Source: CAYYNP01 sp964472545 (lineage in GTDB: Bacteria > Planctomycetota > Planctomycetia > Pirellulales > Thermoguttaceae). Taken from it: 41,086 nt of DNA. Below the pieces are notes generated by a model. It was not told where the DNA came from. It saw only the letters and a program-made list of their open reading frames with translations, and ran no database searches. The stretch is taken from the NCBI GenBank assembly GCA_964472545.1, contig CAYYNP010000051.1, positions 1 to 41,086 of the forward strand. The letters run 5' to 3'. Of this stretch, positions 17,466 to 28,200 are shown one piece after another (the stretch's first letter is position 1; each line of letters starts with the position of its first letter). Both the position numbers and the translations under genes were made by a program.

Positions 17466-18611
17466 ATGTCCTTTCCCCGTTTCGTCTACTACTGTGCGGT
17501 CGTCGGCGGCTGGGCTGCGTTGCTGGCGTGGATGGCGCTGGAGGTCGTCTTTCTGCGCGGCCGCTCGGGCTTCGGCACCGACGACGTGGCGGCCATCCGG
17601 GCGGTGGCGGCGGTGGCCACGGTGGCGGCGGTGATCGGGGCGGCGATCTCGGCCGGGCTGAATCTCGTCTCCGGCATGGCCAATGCACAATGGTCGCAGC
17701 AGATCAAACGAATGTTGTTCGGGCTGGTTGCCGGAATGGTCGGTGGAGGGCTCGGCGGAATCGTCGGGCAGACATTGGTCGAGGCCATGCCGTCGTATCC
17801 GGTGCTGTGGTTCACGCTCGGTTGGGTCGTGATGGGATTGGCCATCGGGGCCAGCGAGGGCGGGCTCGAGTTCTCCTCCAAACGGCTCCGCAACGGCCTG
17901 ATCGGCGGCGGCCTCGGCGGGCTGCTGGGAGGGCTGATCTCGATCCCCATTGCCAACGCCACCAGTGACGTTGCCGGCCGGGCCATTGCGTTCACGATCC
18001 TCGGCCTCTCGATCGGCCTGATGATCGGGCTGGCCCGGGTGGTGCTCAAAGAGGCCTGGCTGACCGTGCTCGACGGCTTCCGCCCGGGACGTCAACTGAT
18101 CCTCGGTCAGCCGGTTACGGTGCTCGGCCGCGGCGATCACCTTCCGCTGCCTTTTCTCGGCCACTCTGCACAGAGCCTGCAATCCGAGCACGCGCGGATC
18201 GTGCGGCAGTCGGACGGACGCTACAGCGTCGAAGACAATCGCACCCGCGCCGGCACGCTGCTCAACGGGCGGCCGATCGAACGTCCCACGCTGCTGAGCG
18301 ACGGCGATCTGATCCGACTGGGTGGCAATATCGTGCGCTTCAATCTTCGCTCGGGAGGCGCGACGCGGTCGGCCACTTCGAGCACGACGGCCGCCGCCGG
18401 CCCGTCTGACAACATTGCCCCGCCGCCACCGCCGGGCGGCTCCGTGGCAGCGCCGCCTTCGTCGGTTGCACCACCGGCGCCGTCTCCTCGCTCTCCCTCA
18501 CCACCACCAGATGTCCCCCCATCCCGACCGCCGTCGCCGCGCCCCGGTCCGCCGTCCAGCGGCCCCGGCATTCCGCCTCCTCCTCCGCCGCCGTCGTCGG
18601 GGCTTCGGTGA
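17466..18611 (+). CDS. Polytopic membrane protein with FHA domain and proline-rich tail
   Basis: A 381-residue protein. Residues 1-200 have about five to six membrane segments containing glycine-zipper runs (GGGLGGIVG, GGGLGGLLGGLIS). An FHA domain spans about 215-293: VTVLGRGDH, SLQSEHARIV and SVEDNRTRAGTLLNG, with the conserved Gly-Arg, Ser/His and Asn-Gly. FHA domains bind phosphothreonine, so this may be a membrane docking protein for a Ser/Thr kinase pathway, which planctomycetes have in number. The last 80 residues are Pro/Ser-rich. ATG 17466 is chosen because the codons further upstream come from the end of the GltB-like gene and a C/T-rich spacer. The 3' end runs directly into a 14-bp minisatellite. 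Confidence 0.83.
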   Translation: MSFPRFVYYCAVVGGWAALLAWMALEVVFLRGRSGFGTDDVAAIRAVAAVATVAAVIGAAISAGLNLVSGMANAQWSQQIKRMLFGLVAGMVGGGLGGIVGQTLVEAMPSYPVLWFTLGWVVMGLAIGASEGGLEFSSKRLRNGLIGGGLGGLLGGLISIPIANATSDVAGRAIAFTILGLSIGLMIGLARVVLKEAWLTVLDGFRPGRQLILGQPVTVLGRGDHLPLPFLGHSAQSLQSEHARIVRQSDGRYSVEDNRTRAGTLLNGRPIERPTLLSDGDLIRLGGNIVRFNLRSGGATRSATSSTTAAAGPSDNIAPPPPPGGSVAAPPSSVAPPAPSPRSPSPPPDVPPSRPPSPRPGPPSSGPGIPPPPPPPSSGLR

Positions 18612-18628
18612 GGGTGACTCGATAATCG

Positions 18629-18710
18629 CGGGCTGGGAACTCGGGGCTGGGAACTCGGGGCTGGGAACCCGGGGCTGGGGACTCGGGGCTGGGGACTCGG
18701 GGCTGGGGGG
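18629..18710. repeat. 14-bp GC-rich minisatellite
   Basis: Five full tandem copies and a partial one of a 14-bp unit GGGGCTGGGAACTC (variants GGGGACTC, GGGAACCC). It begins 18 bp after the FHA gene stop and separates it from the transposase remnant. G-runs are regularly spaced, so the + strand could form G-quadruplexes. Confidence 0.9.
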
Positions 18711-18721
18711 GCGCAGTCTGT

Positions 18722-19101
18722 GGGGTCGACGAGACGACGACCTCGAAGCTGTAGCCGTAGACCCAGCCGTGGTGCTTGGAGTAACCCCACGTGCCGTCGC
18801 GGTCGACGCCCGCAGGAGTTCGGCCTCGACGCCGATCCCGTTGGTGCCACGGCGGGCCGGGAGCCTTGGTCAGGCTCTTGTCGACGGCCACGTCTTTGGG
18901 ATTCGTCACGCCCTCGGCCGTCGCTTTCTCTGCTTGCAGGCCTATCGCCGCACGATAGAGCTTGTGGGCTTTGCGATAACGCCAGAAGTAGGTGGCCCGC
19001 GAGCGAAATCGTCGGTGGCCCAGCCAGGCCGCCTTCAACAACACGGCCCCCATCTTCACCAGCGTCACCAGACGCGTGCCCGCCGTAGCACGTGTTCCCA
19101 T
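18722..19101 (-). pseudogene. Transposase remnant (N-terminal part only)
   Basis: Reading from ATG 19101 gives about 125 residues that look like the first part of a DDE transposase: WLGHRRFRSRATYFWRYRK, then DRDGTWGYSKHHGWVYGYSF and EVVVSS. The latter is a typical first-aspartate region (D-x-x-G-x-W-G-Y...GYS/K) of IS4-like planctomycete transposases. The similarity ends near 18722, where proline/serine codons of the minisatellite take over, so the catalytic remainder is gone. No clear terminal inverted repeats or target duplication remain. The exact IS family is uncertain. Confidence 0.7.
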
Positions 19102-19263
19102 CCTTGGGACCTCCAGAGGCTAGAGTTTCTCTTGTCTACAAGAAACATAACCACTGGAGTCCCATGCGCTTGTAGCAGTCTGATTGTGAGACACCCTCAA
19201 ACAGAGATTGGGAACGAGAGGGCGGGCCCACTCCAACTCGGCCGCCTTGCCCTTGGGGGCGAT

Positions 19264-22200
19264 CTACAAGACTTGATCCCAGTACGCCTGCACGCTCGCC
19301 TGCGACGGATCGTGTGCTTCGGCGTCGGCTGCCGTTGATCCGTCTTGCCCCAGAGCCGACAGATCGAGCAGCTTCAACGCCGTGAGGAAGTTCGTCTGGT
19401 TGTTCCGTGCCAGCAGCACGTCGGTGGCGTTGATCCGCTGGTCGCGGTTGTAGTCGAAATTCAGCGTGATCTGCGCCGGGTTGAGGAAGCTCCGGGGATT
19501 GTTCCGTGCCAAGAGCAGGTCGGTGGCGGTGACTCGGGTGTTCGACGGGGAATCGCCGGCCTCGGCGGTTGCGCTGCCGAAATAGAAGACGTCGTCGCCG
19601 GGCAGGCCGAGGTTCGCGCCGAGCACGGTCACCTGAAGCCACCGGTTGCGAATCGCGTGATCTGCCCAGACCACGGTCACGCGATCGGAACCGCCGACGC
19701 CCGCTGCCACACGCACCGAAACGCTCTGCGGCGCCGGAGCCTCGCTCCAGGTTTCCGGGGTCTCGCTGTTGCCAACGCGGAAGAGGAAGTCGGCGGCGGT
19801 GACCGGGCCGGTCAGCCCGCCAACGTCGACCATGATCCCGTTGATCCCCAGGTCGAAGCTGATGTAGTTCTCGAACTCGGCGATCTCGCCGGGCAACAGA
19901 GCCGTCTTGTCCGGGGCGATCGCAGCGTCGTCGTCGGGGTTGGCCCCGACGTTCTCGTCGTCGAACGACGAGTGGTTGTAGAAGACGTGGCGGGCGACGA
20001 TGCCGGCGCCGGTGACGACCAGTTCGCCGGCCGTGGCGTCGCGGCCTAAGTTCCCCGCCGGGTCGACGGCCGTGACGGCGACGTCGTAAACTCCGGGGGC
20101 CAACGTCGCGATCGTGTCGTCCGCCAGAGTCCAAATACCCTCGACAACGGCGGCCTCATACCGAACATCGTTGACTGAGACCGTGACCGAAACCGGTGGA
20201 TGCGCGTCCAGCGCGGTGCCCGAAAGCGGCGGCGTCGAGTCCTCGGTGACCAGCGCGTCGACGCTGACGTCCGGGGCCCCGGAAACGTCCCAATTCGTCG
20301 GGTCGTTGCCGTAGGCGTCGCCGTCGAGCCGCAGCAGTGCCGGCCCGTCGCCGTCGGCGGAATCCGGCCACGGGAACTCGTCGTCGTATTGGACCGACTC
20401 GACCGTGATGTACGGCACGAAGGGCTCGGGCGTCGTCTCTGGCGTACCGGGACGTTGCAGCACGAGCCGCTCGCCGGCGTTGCTCAGTGCCCCGGTGATC
20501 GGTCCGAAGACCTGGACGCCGGCCGGGACCGGATGCGACGCCAGGTAGGTCGCGGCGTCGACGTCGGTGATCAGCACGTACTGGCCCGCCGGCACCACAA
20601 CGCCTTCGGGGAAGGTGAAGTCGGCCCCGCCGGTGATTTGCCAGGTGTTTGCCGGGTTGGCCGGGTCGTGCAGCGGGACCGGAGCGTCCGAGGCGTTTCG
20701 CAGCAGCAGGTACTCGTTGCCGTCGAGGACCGGATGGTACATGATCTCCTCGAAGACCATCGGACCGACCGCCGGCAGGGCGTTGGCGGCGGAGTAAGTC
20801 GGCTCGTCGAGGGCCACGAAATCGACGTCGCCCGTACCGATCGCGTGGCGCCCGATGGTGACGCCGTTGGCCGTGGCGCCGAAGACGGCGAACGTTTGAT
20901 AGGTTCCCAGACCGCCGGCGACGTCTGCCGACGAGAGGATCGCTTCATCGCCGTGCTCGCTCAGGCCGAACCCGATCAGCGAACCGGCGTGCCCCGAGCC
21001 GACGCCGAAATGGCTGAGCTGGTCGAAGGCCACGTATCCGCCGGCCGGCAGGACCGTATTGCCCGGGGCGAACGGATTGGCCGGGTCGCCGGGGATGACA
21101 AACTTCTGCGGCTCGGTGACGTCGTCGCTGAGGAACCAACCGCTCAGGTCGAGGTCCGCGCCGGTGGTGTTGGTCAACTCGATCCAGTCGCCGCGGACCG
21201 GATCGTCGGAATGGGCCAGGACCTCGTTGACCACCACGGCGCCGACGGGAAGCTCGGCGATCGGATCGGCCGCGCCCGGCGAGCCGCCGGCGACGCTCGC
21301 GGCGCGCCACGCACTACGCTGCCGCCAGCTTGCCCGGTGATCGTCCGGATTCTCGACCACCAGCGACGGGCCGTCGCCGTCGGTCGACGGATACCAGTCG
21401 TCGTCGTACTCGAACCGCAAGACGGCCGCATCGTAGGGTGCGGGCATTTGCAGCACGACGTCTTCTCCGGCGTTGCTCAGGGCGTCCGGGTCGTAGCCGC
21501 CGATCACGTTGACGCCGTCGCCGTACCAGGCCTCGAAGGCGGCCACGTCTCGAGCCAGCACGACGTATTCGTCCGGCGCGAGCGTCATCGCCGGGAGGAC
21601 GAAATCGACGCCGTCGCCAAACCGCACGCCGTCGAGATCGATCGCCTGCTGGCCCACGTTTTGCAGTTCGATGAACTCCCGCGAATCCGATCCCGACGGG
21701 TTGTACATCAATTCCGTGATGCGCAGCCCGTCGTGCAGATCGCGCAGCGGGCCGAACGGATCGTCGACGACGGCGTTGGTGGTGGCGACCAATTCGGCCG
21801 AGAAGAGGACGTCGCTGCTAAAGGGCGTTTCGTTGAGGCCGTGGATGGCCAGCAGGTTGTCGCCCGTTCGCACCTCGCCGATAAAGGGCGTCACGTCGAA
21901 CGAGACCAGTTGGACCGCCTGGCCGTCGGCGTGCCGGCCGTTGGCCCTCGAGTTCCATTGCGGTGTGCCGACGGCGGAAAAGTTCTCGCGGCGGATCTCC
22001 ACGCCGTTGAGATAAGCGATGAACCCGTCGTCGTAGCGCAGGTTCAGCGCAAGCGCGGCCAGATCGGCCGGATCGCCGGCGTAGGTGAAGGGGATGCGGA
22101 GGTAGCACGTGGCGTTGGTGTCGTCCATTTCGTCGACCAGGTCGAGGCCGAACAGGCCGCGATAATTCCCGTCGCCCGAATCGAAACCGATCGGCGCCGG

Positions 22201-25200
22201 TGTGCCGTCCCAGAAGTGCCAGGCCGCGGTGTCGTAAGCCAGATCAGTCCGCCAGGCGGTGCCGATGCCCTCGGTCGGCACGAGCACGTGTTTGCCGTCG
22301 GTTTCGGCCAGCAGCGTTTCCGTGGAAAGCGTTGTCTGCGGGCCGCGCGCGTTGCCCACACCGGGCGTGGGTAACGTGAAGAACCCGATCGCGTCGGCGC
22401 CGTCGATCGAGCGGCCTTGGCTGACGTCTTCGGTCTGCGGGCCGTAGTAGACTCGCTCCATTTGGCGGAGATCGTGGTCAAAGAGGCCGAGAATCTCCAT
22501 CTTCGCGTTGAGCCGGAAGTCGACGTGGCCGCTGCGGTCCACGCCGTCGGCCGTCAGAGTCTGGAAGCCTTCGGCGCCGATGTAACTCAGCGGCGGGATC
22601 TGCTGCTTCGCCTTCTGGTTGGCCGGGTTGTCGGTCAGGTAGAGCCCGGCCAGGTCGACCGGCAACACATCGGCGTTGTGGAGTTCGATGAAGTCGTCGA
22701 CCAGCACCACGTCGCCGTTGGTGAACCACTCGTTGATTCGCACGCGGCGATGGTCGCCGGTCGGCTGGGCAAGGTTGGCGGCCGCCGCGCCGCTCGGATC
22801 GATGGTCGGCTGCGTGAGCGTCCACGCGCGATCGGCTCCCACCCGCCCAACGGACAGATCGGAGACCTGCATGCCGAACGCGACGCTGTCGACCGGTGTG
22901 CCGTCGGCGTCGAACAGATAGACGCCCTCGCCGTCGCCGTCGAGTTGGAAGCCCAGATGGATGTCCGGCGTCGGCGTCGCGGCGTCGTCGGCCAACAGTG
23001 CGAGGTAGCCTTCGGCGGCAATCGTCGTGCCGGCCGGAAAGACGAACTTCGCCGGCAACAGCGGATCGTCGCTGATGCTCCAACCGTCGAGGCTTCGGGG
23101 CGTGAGCGAGTCGTTGTAGAGTTCGATCACGTCCGGATAGGTCGTCTCGTGATCGAACGTCGTGCTATTGATTGCCAGGACTTCGTTGATCAGTACCCGG
23201 GACAGCGACGTGTCGACCGTCCAACTCGCCGAAACTGCGGCGGACTCGTCTTGCCAAACGCCGGCCGTGTTCTGGGCAATCACCTCGAGCAACTGCGGGC
23301 CGTCGGCCAGACCGGTCAGCACGATCGGCGTGCCGGGCGTTTGCTCCTCGCTGAACTCGCCGCCGTTGAGTCGATAACGATAGGCCAGGACGGGGGCGTG
23401 CGCGGGGTGGTCGTAGCCGGCCACCTCGAACGTCGCTTCGGTCAGGTACGTCTCGCTGGCCGGCACCGGAGAAATCAAGGCGCCGGCGGGCACGTCGGCA
23501 CCCATGTCGGCGCCGGCCGGACCGCTGCCTCTGCCGGGTGAACCGGCCGCCAGGCCAAAATCGCCGCCGGCCGGGTCCCGCAACCGCGCGTCCGCGTCGA
23601 GGTTCCCCACGCCGCCGCGGTGCTCTGCCGCCGGCAGGATCGAACGGTTGACGGTCAATTCCGTGATCGTATCGCGGCTGTCGAGGTTGTTGAATACCAG
23701 CGGCGTATCGGCGAAGACGTTGCCATCGAGATACGCGCCCTCACCGGGCCTGGAAGTTTGGCCGATCAGATCGAAGTTCAGCACGCCCGGCACCGCCGCA
23801 TAGGGCCCGGGCCGGACGTCGACCACGGTGTTGTTCGTGAAGGTCATGAACGAGCCCTGTTTGACCAGGGCCACGTGGTCGGCGTCGTAGAAGACGTTTC
23901 GGGTGACGACGTACTCGTGTCCCACGTCGTGGGCGTCGCCGGCAGAGATCACGTTCGACTCGCCGCCGTCGACCGCGGCATGTTCGGCGTCCTTGTGGTA
24001 GTGCATGAAGACGTTGCCTTCGATGTGGAAGTCTCCTTCCAGATCGAGCGCGTCGTCGCCGCCGCCGAGGAACACGTTGCCGAGGATCTGCGGGACCGGG
24101 TCGCCGGCCGAGCGATGCCCGGCGTTGAAGTCGACCGCGTCGTTGTGTCCGGGCGTATGGCCGAAGACGTTGTTTTCGACGGTCAGGTGTCCGCCCGGCG
24201 CGGCGTTGGTGCCGTAGATGTGCTCGCAGACGTTGTTCGGCGGGGTGCCGGCAAACACGAAGCCGGCGAAGGTCGAATTGCGGACGATCAGCGACGAGCC
24301 GTCGCTGCGAATCCGCCGCCGATTGGCGCGGTCGAACGCGACGTGGTCGATCAGGAGATTCGAGCCGTCCAGTTCGATCATGCCGTCGTTCCGCGTGGAG
24401 CCCTCGACGATCGCGTGCGTGATGCGGTTATCCGCCATCGTGTCGATGAAGTGGATGCCGTCCCAGTCGGTGGCGCCGGGAGCACCGACGAGATAGATCA
24501 CCGCGTCGGGCGTTCCCTGGGCGTCCAGCCGGCCCTCGACCAGCAAGGCTGCCCCGTTGTCGAAGAAGACGGTCGTACCGGGCATGATCGTCAGCGTATA
24601 GTCGGCCGGTACGGTCAACGGCGAAGTGACGCGGTACTGACCGTTTTCCGGGCGCCAGACGGTATCGGCCGTCAGTTCACCCGACGGCGGCACGGCGGCC
24701 GTGGGATAATAGCCCAGGTTGCTGCCGTCGTCGCCGGCGCCGGCAGCCGGGGAGCCGGCCGCGATGCGGAAATCGTTCGACGCGGGGTTGACGAACAGCG
24801 GATCGACGTTGGCATTGGCCACACCGGCCCAGGTCTCGCCGGTATGGACCTCGTCGTCCACACCCCGATAGCCGCCGTCGGAAACCCAGGCCTCACCCAC
24901 GATGCTGTGGTCGAAGGTGATCGGGTCCAGCGCGTAGTCGCTGCGGACCGCCCATTGGCTGTTTCCGTAGACGATCGAGTTGGTCACGAAGTACTCGACC
25001 ACGCCGTCGGGCTTGCCGCCGTCCTTGTTCTCTGCCTGGACGCCCCAGGTGTTTCCGGTGATCGTGGCGTGATCCAAGTGGACCACGGCGTGCGTCTCGT
25101 CCTTGGCCGAGATGCCGATGTCGTTGTCGGCCGAGACGATCCGGTTGAGCGTCACCTCGCCGCCGTAGACGCTCACGCCCTTGTCGGCCATGTTGCGGAA

Positions 25201-28200
25201 TATGTAGTCTTCGACCAGCACGGTCGCCCGTAGCGTGTCGAGTCCATCGTCGTGCATGTCGGCGATCACGCCGCGCCGCAGTGTGCAGTCTTGTCCGGCC
25301 GACTGGCTGTGAATGTAGATCCCGTCGTTGTCGTCCGGGCCGTGGTTCTCGGTGATCCAACTATCCTCGAAGAGCAACGCCGTGTTGTCTATCTCCGGTC
25401 CCATCACGGAGCGGGCGAGGTGGCAGTTGCGGAAGGTCAGGTTCGAGCCGCCGCCGGACTGCATCACCTTGCCGTCGTTGTCGGTGATGTTGACGTATTC
25501 GAAGACGATCGTGGATCCCTGCGGCCTGACGGCGGGTCCGGTGCCGGTGTGTCCGCCGCCCGGCGAATGGCCGGCCAAATGGATGTTCGTATAGCGATAC
25601 GCCGACGGTTCGGCGTTGGCGTGACGGATCTCGCCCCATTCGAGAGCCGGATCGTAGGCAGTAAAAGTGATCGGACGGGTTTCCGTGCCGAGCGACTGCA
25701 AATTGCCCACCACCTCGATATCCGTTCCCCCGCTGCCGGACGCCACGCCGTCGAGCAACACCAGCGTACCCGGCTCGATGTTGAGCGTATGCCCGGCGGG
25801 CACCAGCACGTCGCCCGTGACGTGGACGATGCCGCTGAAGGTCGACGTGCCGGCCGGGTCGATCAGGCTCAGGTCGCCGCTGACGGTCACCTCGGTGCCG
25901 GGATCGAGCGCGCTGAGGTTGTCCGTATCCTGCAAGCCGTCGGCGGTAGCCGTGAGTTGGAAGTCGCCGCTGCCGCCGGAGAAGGTCACCAGCGCGCTGC
26001 CCAGCCCGTTGAACATCGTGATCTGGTCGACGTCCAGTTGCACGCCGTTGTCGGCCGATAGGGTGGCCGTGGCGTCCCACAGATCGCGGAACACGTGTCC
26101 TCTCTGGTCGAGGGCCTCGATCCGCACCAGCACCGGTTTGCCGGGCAAGTAGCCGTTGGGCACGGTCATCCGAACGCTCGACGCGTGCTGCCCGGTGTCG
26201 GGCAGTCCGGGATAGACGTTCATCGGCGCGGCGTCCGACCAGACGTCGATTGCCGCGTTTTCCAACTCGTTGCCCAAGCCGTCGGGGCCGTCGAAGGCCC
26301 GCACGACCACCCGATTCAGGCCGGGCTCGAGTATCGCGCCGCCGGCCCCGGGCTCGACGTCGTCCAGTTCGATCTGAAGCCGCGGGCGCGCGGTCAGGCT
26401 GGGGTGCTCGCTCGATTGGAAGTCCATGCCGTTGGTGCCCGAGGGCAAGATCGCCCAGCCGTAGTTCTCCGACGTGCCGTCCTGCCAGGCGCGGATCGCG
26501 TCGGTGACGTCGATCGTGATCGGGTCGTTCGGCGGAGTAAACGTTGCGTCGGCCGCGGTCTCGGCTTCCACGCCGTCGGCCTGGATGCCGTCGCCGCCAA
26601 ACGTGCTCCAACTATCCGATTCGGCCCACGGCTGCAACATGCGATGCAGCGACATTTGGGCACCGTTGTTCGTCACGATCAGCGTCAGCGTGGCACTGAG
26701 CACGTCGTCGGTCGGCTCGAGTTGGCCCGGGCCGTCGCCGATCAGGTCGTCGAATCGCAACAGCCCCTGGACTTCGCCACCGGCGTCGAGGCCGTCGACG
26801 TTGACGGAATTCTCCCCGCCGAGGTCGGCGTCGGGATCGCTGGCACGGATTTCGGTGTCGGCGGTGCCGGCGTAGTCCGCGTCGGGATTGACGCCGTTCT
26901 GGAATCTCAGCACCGTGCCGACGACCGCTCCGGTGCCGATCGACCAGGTACCGTCCTCCGGGTTCCAATCGGCTGCTTGGCCGTTGGCGAGAATCGACCG
27001 CACGGTGGCCCCGTTGGCGTTGCCCGTCAGCGCGACTTCCGTGTCGGTCGTCCTCGGATAGCCGCTTCCGGTGGGCAGGCCGTGTTCGACCGACAGGGCG
27101 TCCTGGGGAATCTGGCCGCGTACGCTGGCCACTCGCGTGGCAATCCAGTCCTTGACGTCGTTGCGGGTCGCCTGCGAGCGCCAGCCGCCGAGCGTCTGGT
27201 CGACCAGCGGCCCGATCGTCTCCGGAGCAAACACGGTGTCGCACAGGTCGAGCAATTCCTCGTAGTAGATCTGCGCCACGTGTGGATCGTTCAACAAGCG
27301 ATACAACCCGGGCACGGTCTGACTGCGATAGCTCCAGATGCTGCGATTCGTGCCGCCGCCCCCCCAGATCGTGATCGAATCCAGGTCGTAAGGCAACAAC
27401 TGGAAACGCGGGTCGACGATGCCCGCGTACATGCCGTAATCGTCGCCGGCGCCGGTAATCAGGCTGCCTTCGGTATTGCCTAGCAACGTGTCCACGCCCA
27501 TGAACCGCACCCATTGGCGGACGTCGATTACTTCGTTGACCGCTTCCCAGAAGGTCGCGTCCGGCGTGTTGTTCAACACGTCGAGCATGTGGATCAGGTC
27601 GCTGAAGTCGTCGGCCGCGACGTTCGTCTGCTTGTTGTATTCGTTGCGATAGAGGTCCGGATCGTCGCCCAGGTACCGCAGCGTGGCGTCGGTGCGTCCG
27701 CCGGGCAGGTAGTAGTTGCACTTGTAGAAGTTGCCGCCGTTGTCGTCCGGCCAGTGGTTTTCCACCAACTCCGAGTCCATCGCCTCGATCCAGATGTAAT
27801 GGCCGAACATGTCGTTGCCAACGTCGGCACGGTCCACGCCGTTGGTCAGCACCTTGACCTGAACGACGTCGGCGGCGCCGATGTCGGCGTAGCGGAACAC
27901 GGCGCTTCCCAACGCCTGCGCATACGGCCGCTGGGCGTTGATATTCAGCGACTTGTAGCCCTTGTACGGTCGGTCGTGCGGCAGGTTCAGGCGCAAGTTG
28001 TGCGGATTGTGGCTACGGCTGCCGTTGCCCCGGTTTCGCAAGCCCACTTCGTAAAAGACGTCCTCGGCCACGCCGTCGGTGGCAATGAACGTAGCGTTGA
28101 CCTGGCCGTCCGGCTTGAAGTCGCGGCCCGCCGGATCGGCCCAGCGCTGGAAGTAGTCCCAGTCGTCCGACGTCGTGATGACGCGATATTCCGGCGGCGA

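Noticed and set aside
18629..18710. CRISPR array
   Set aside because: The 14-bp units are directly adjacent without spacers, so this is a minisatellite.
20200..22374. Long open frames on the + strand opposite the giant gene (for example 20200-22374, 23620-25233, 27514-29295)
   Set aside because: They are antisense shadows made possible by high GC. They are Arg/Gly/Val-rich with no recognisable domain, while the minus frame has clear domains throughout.
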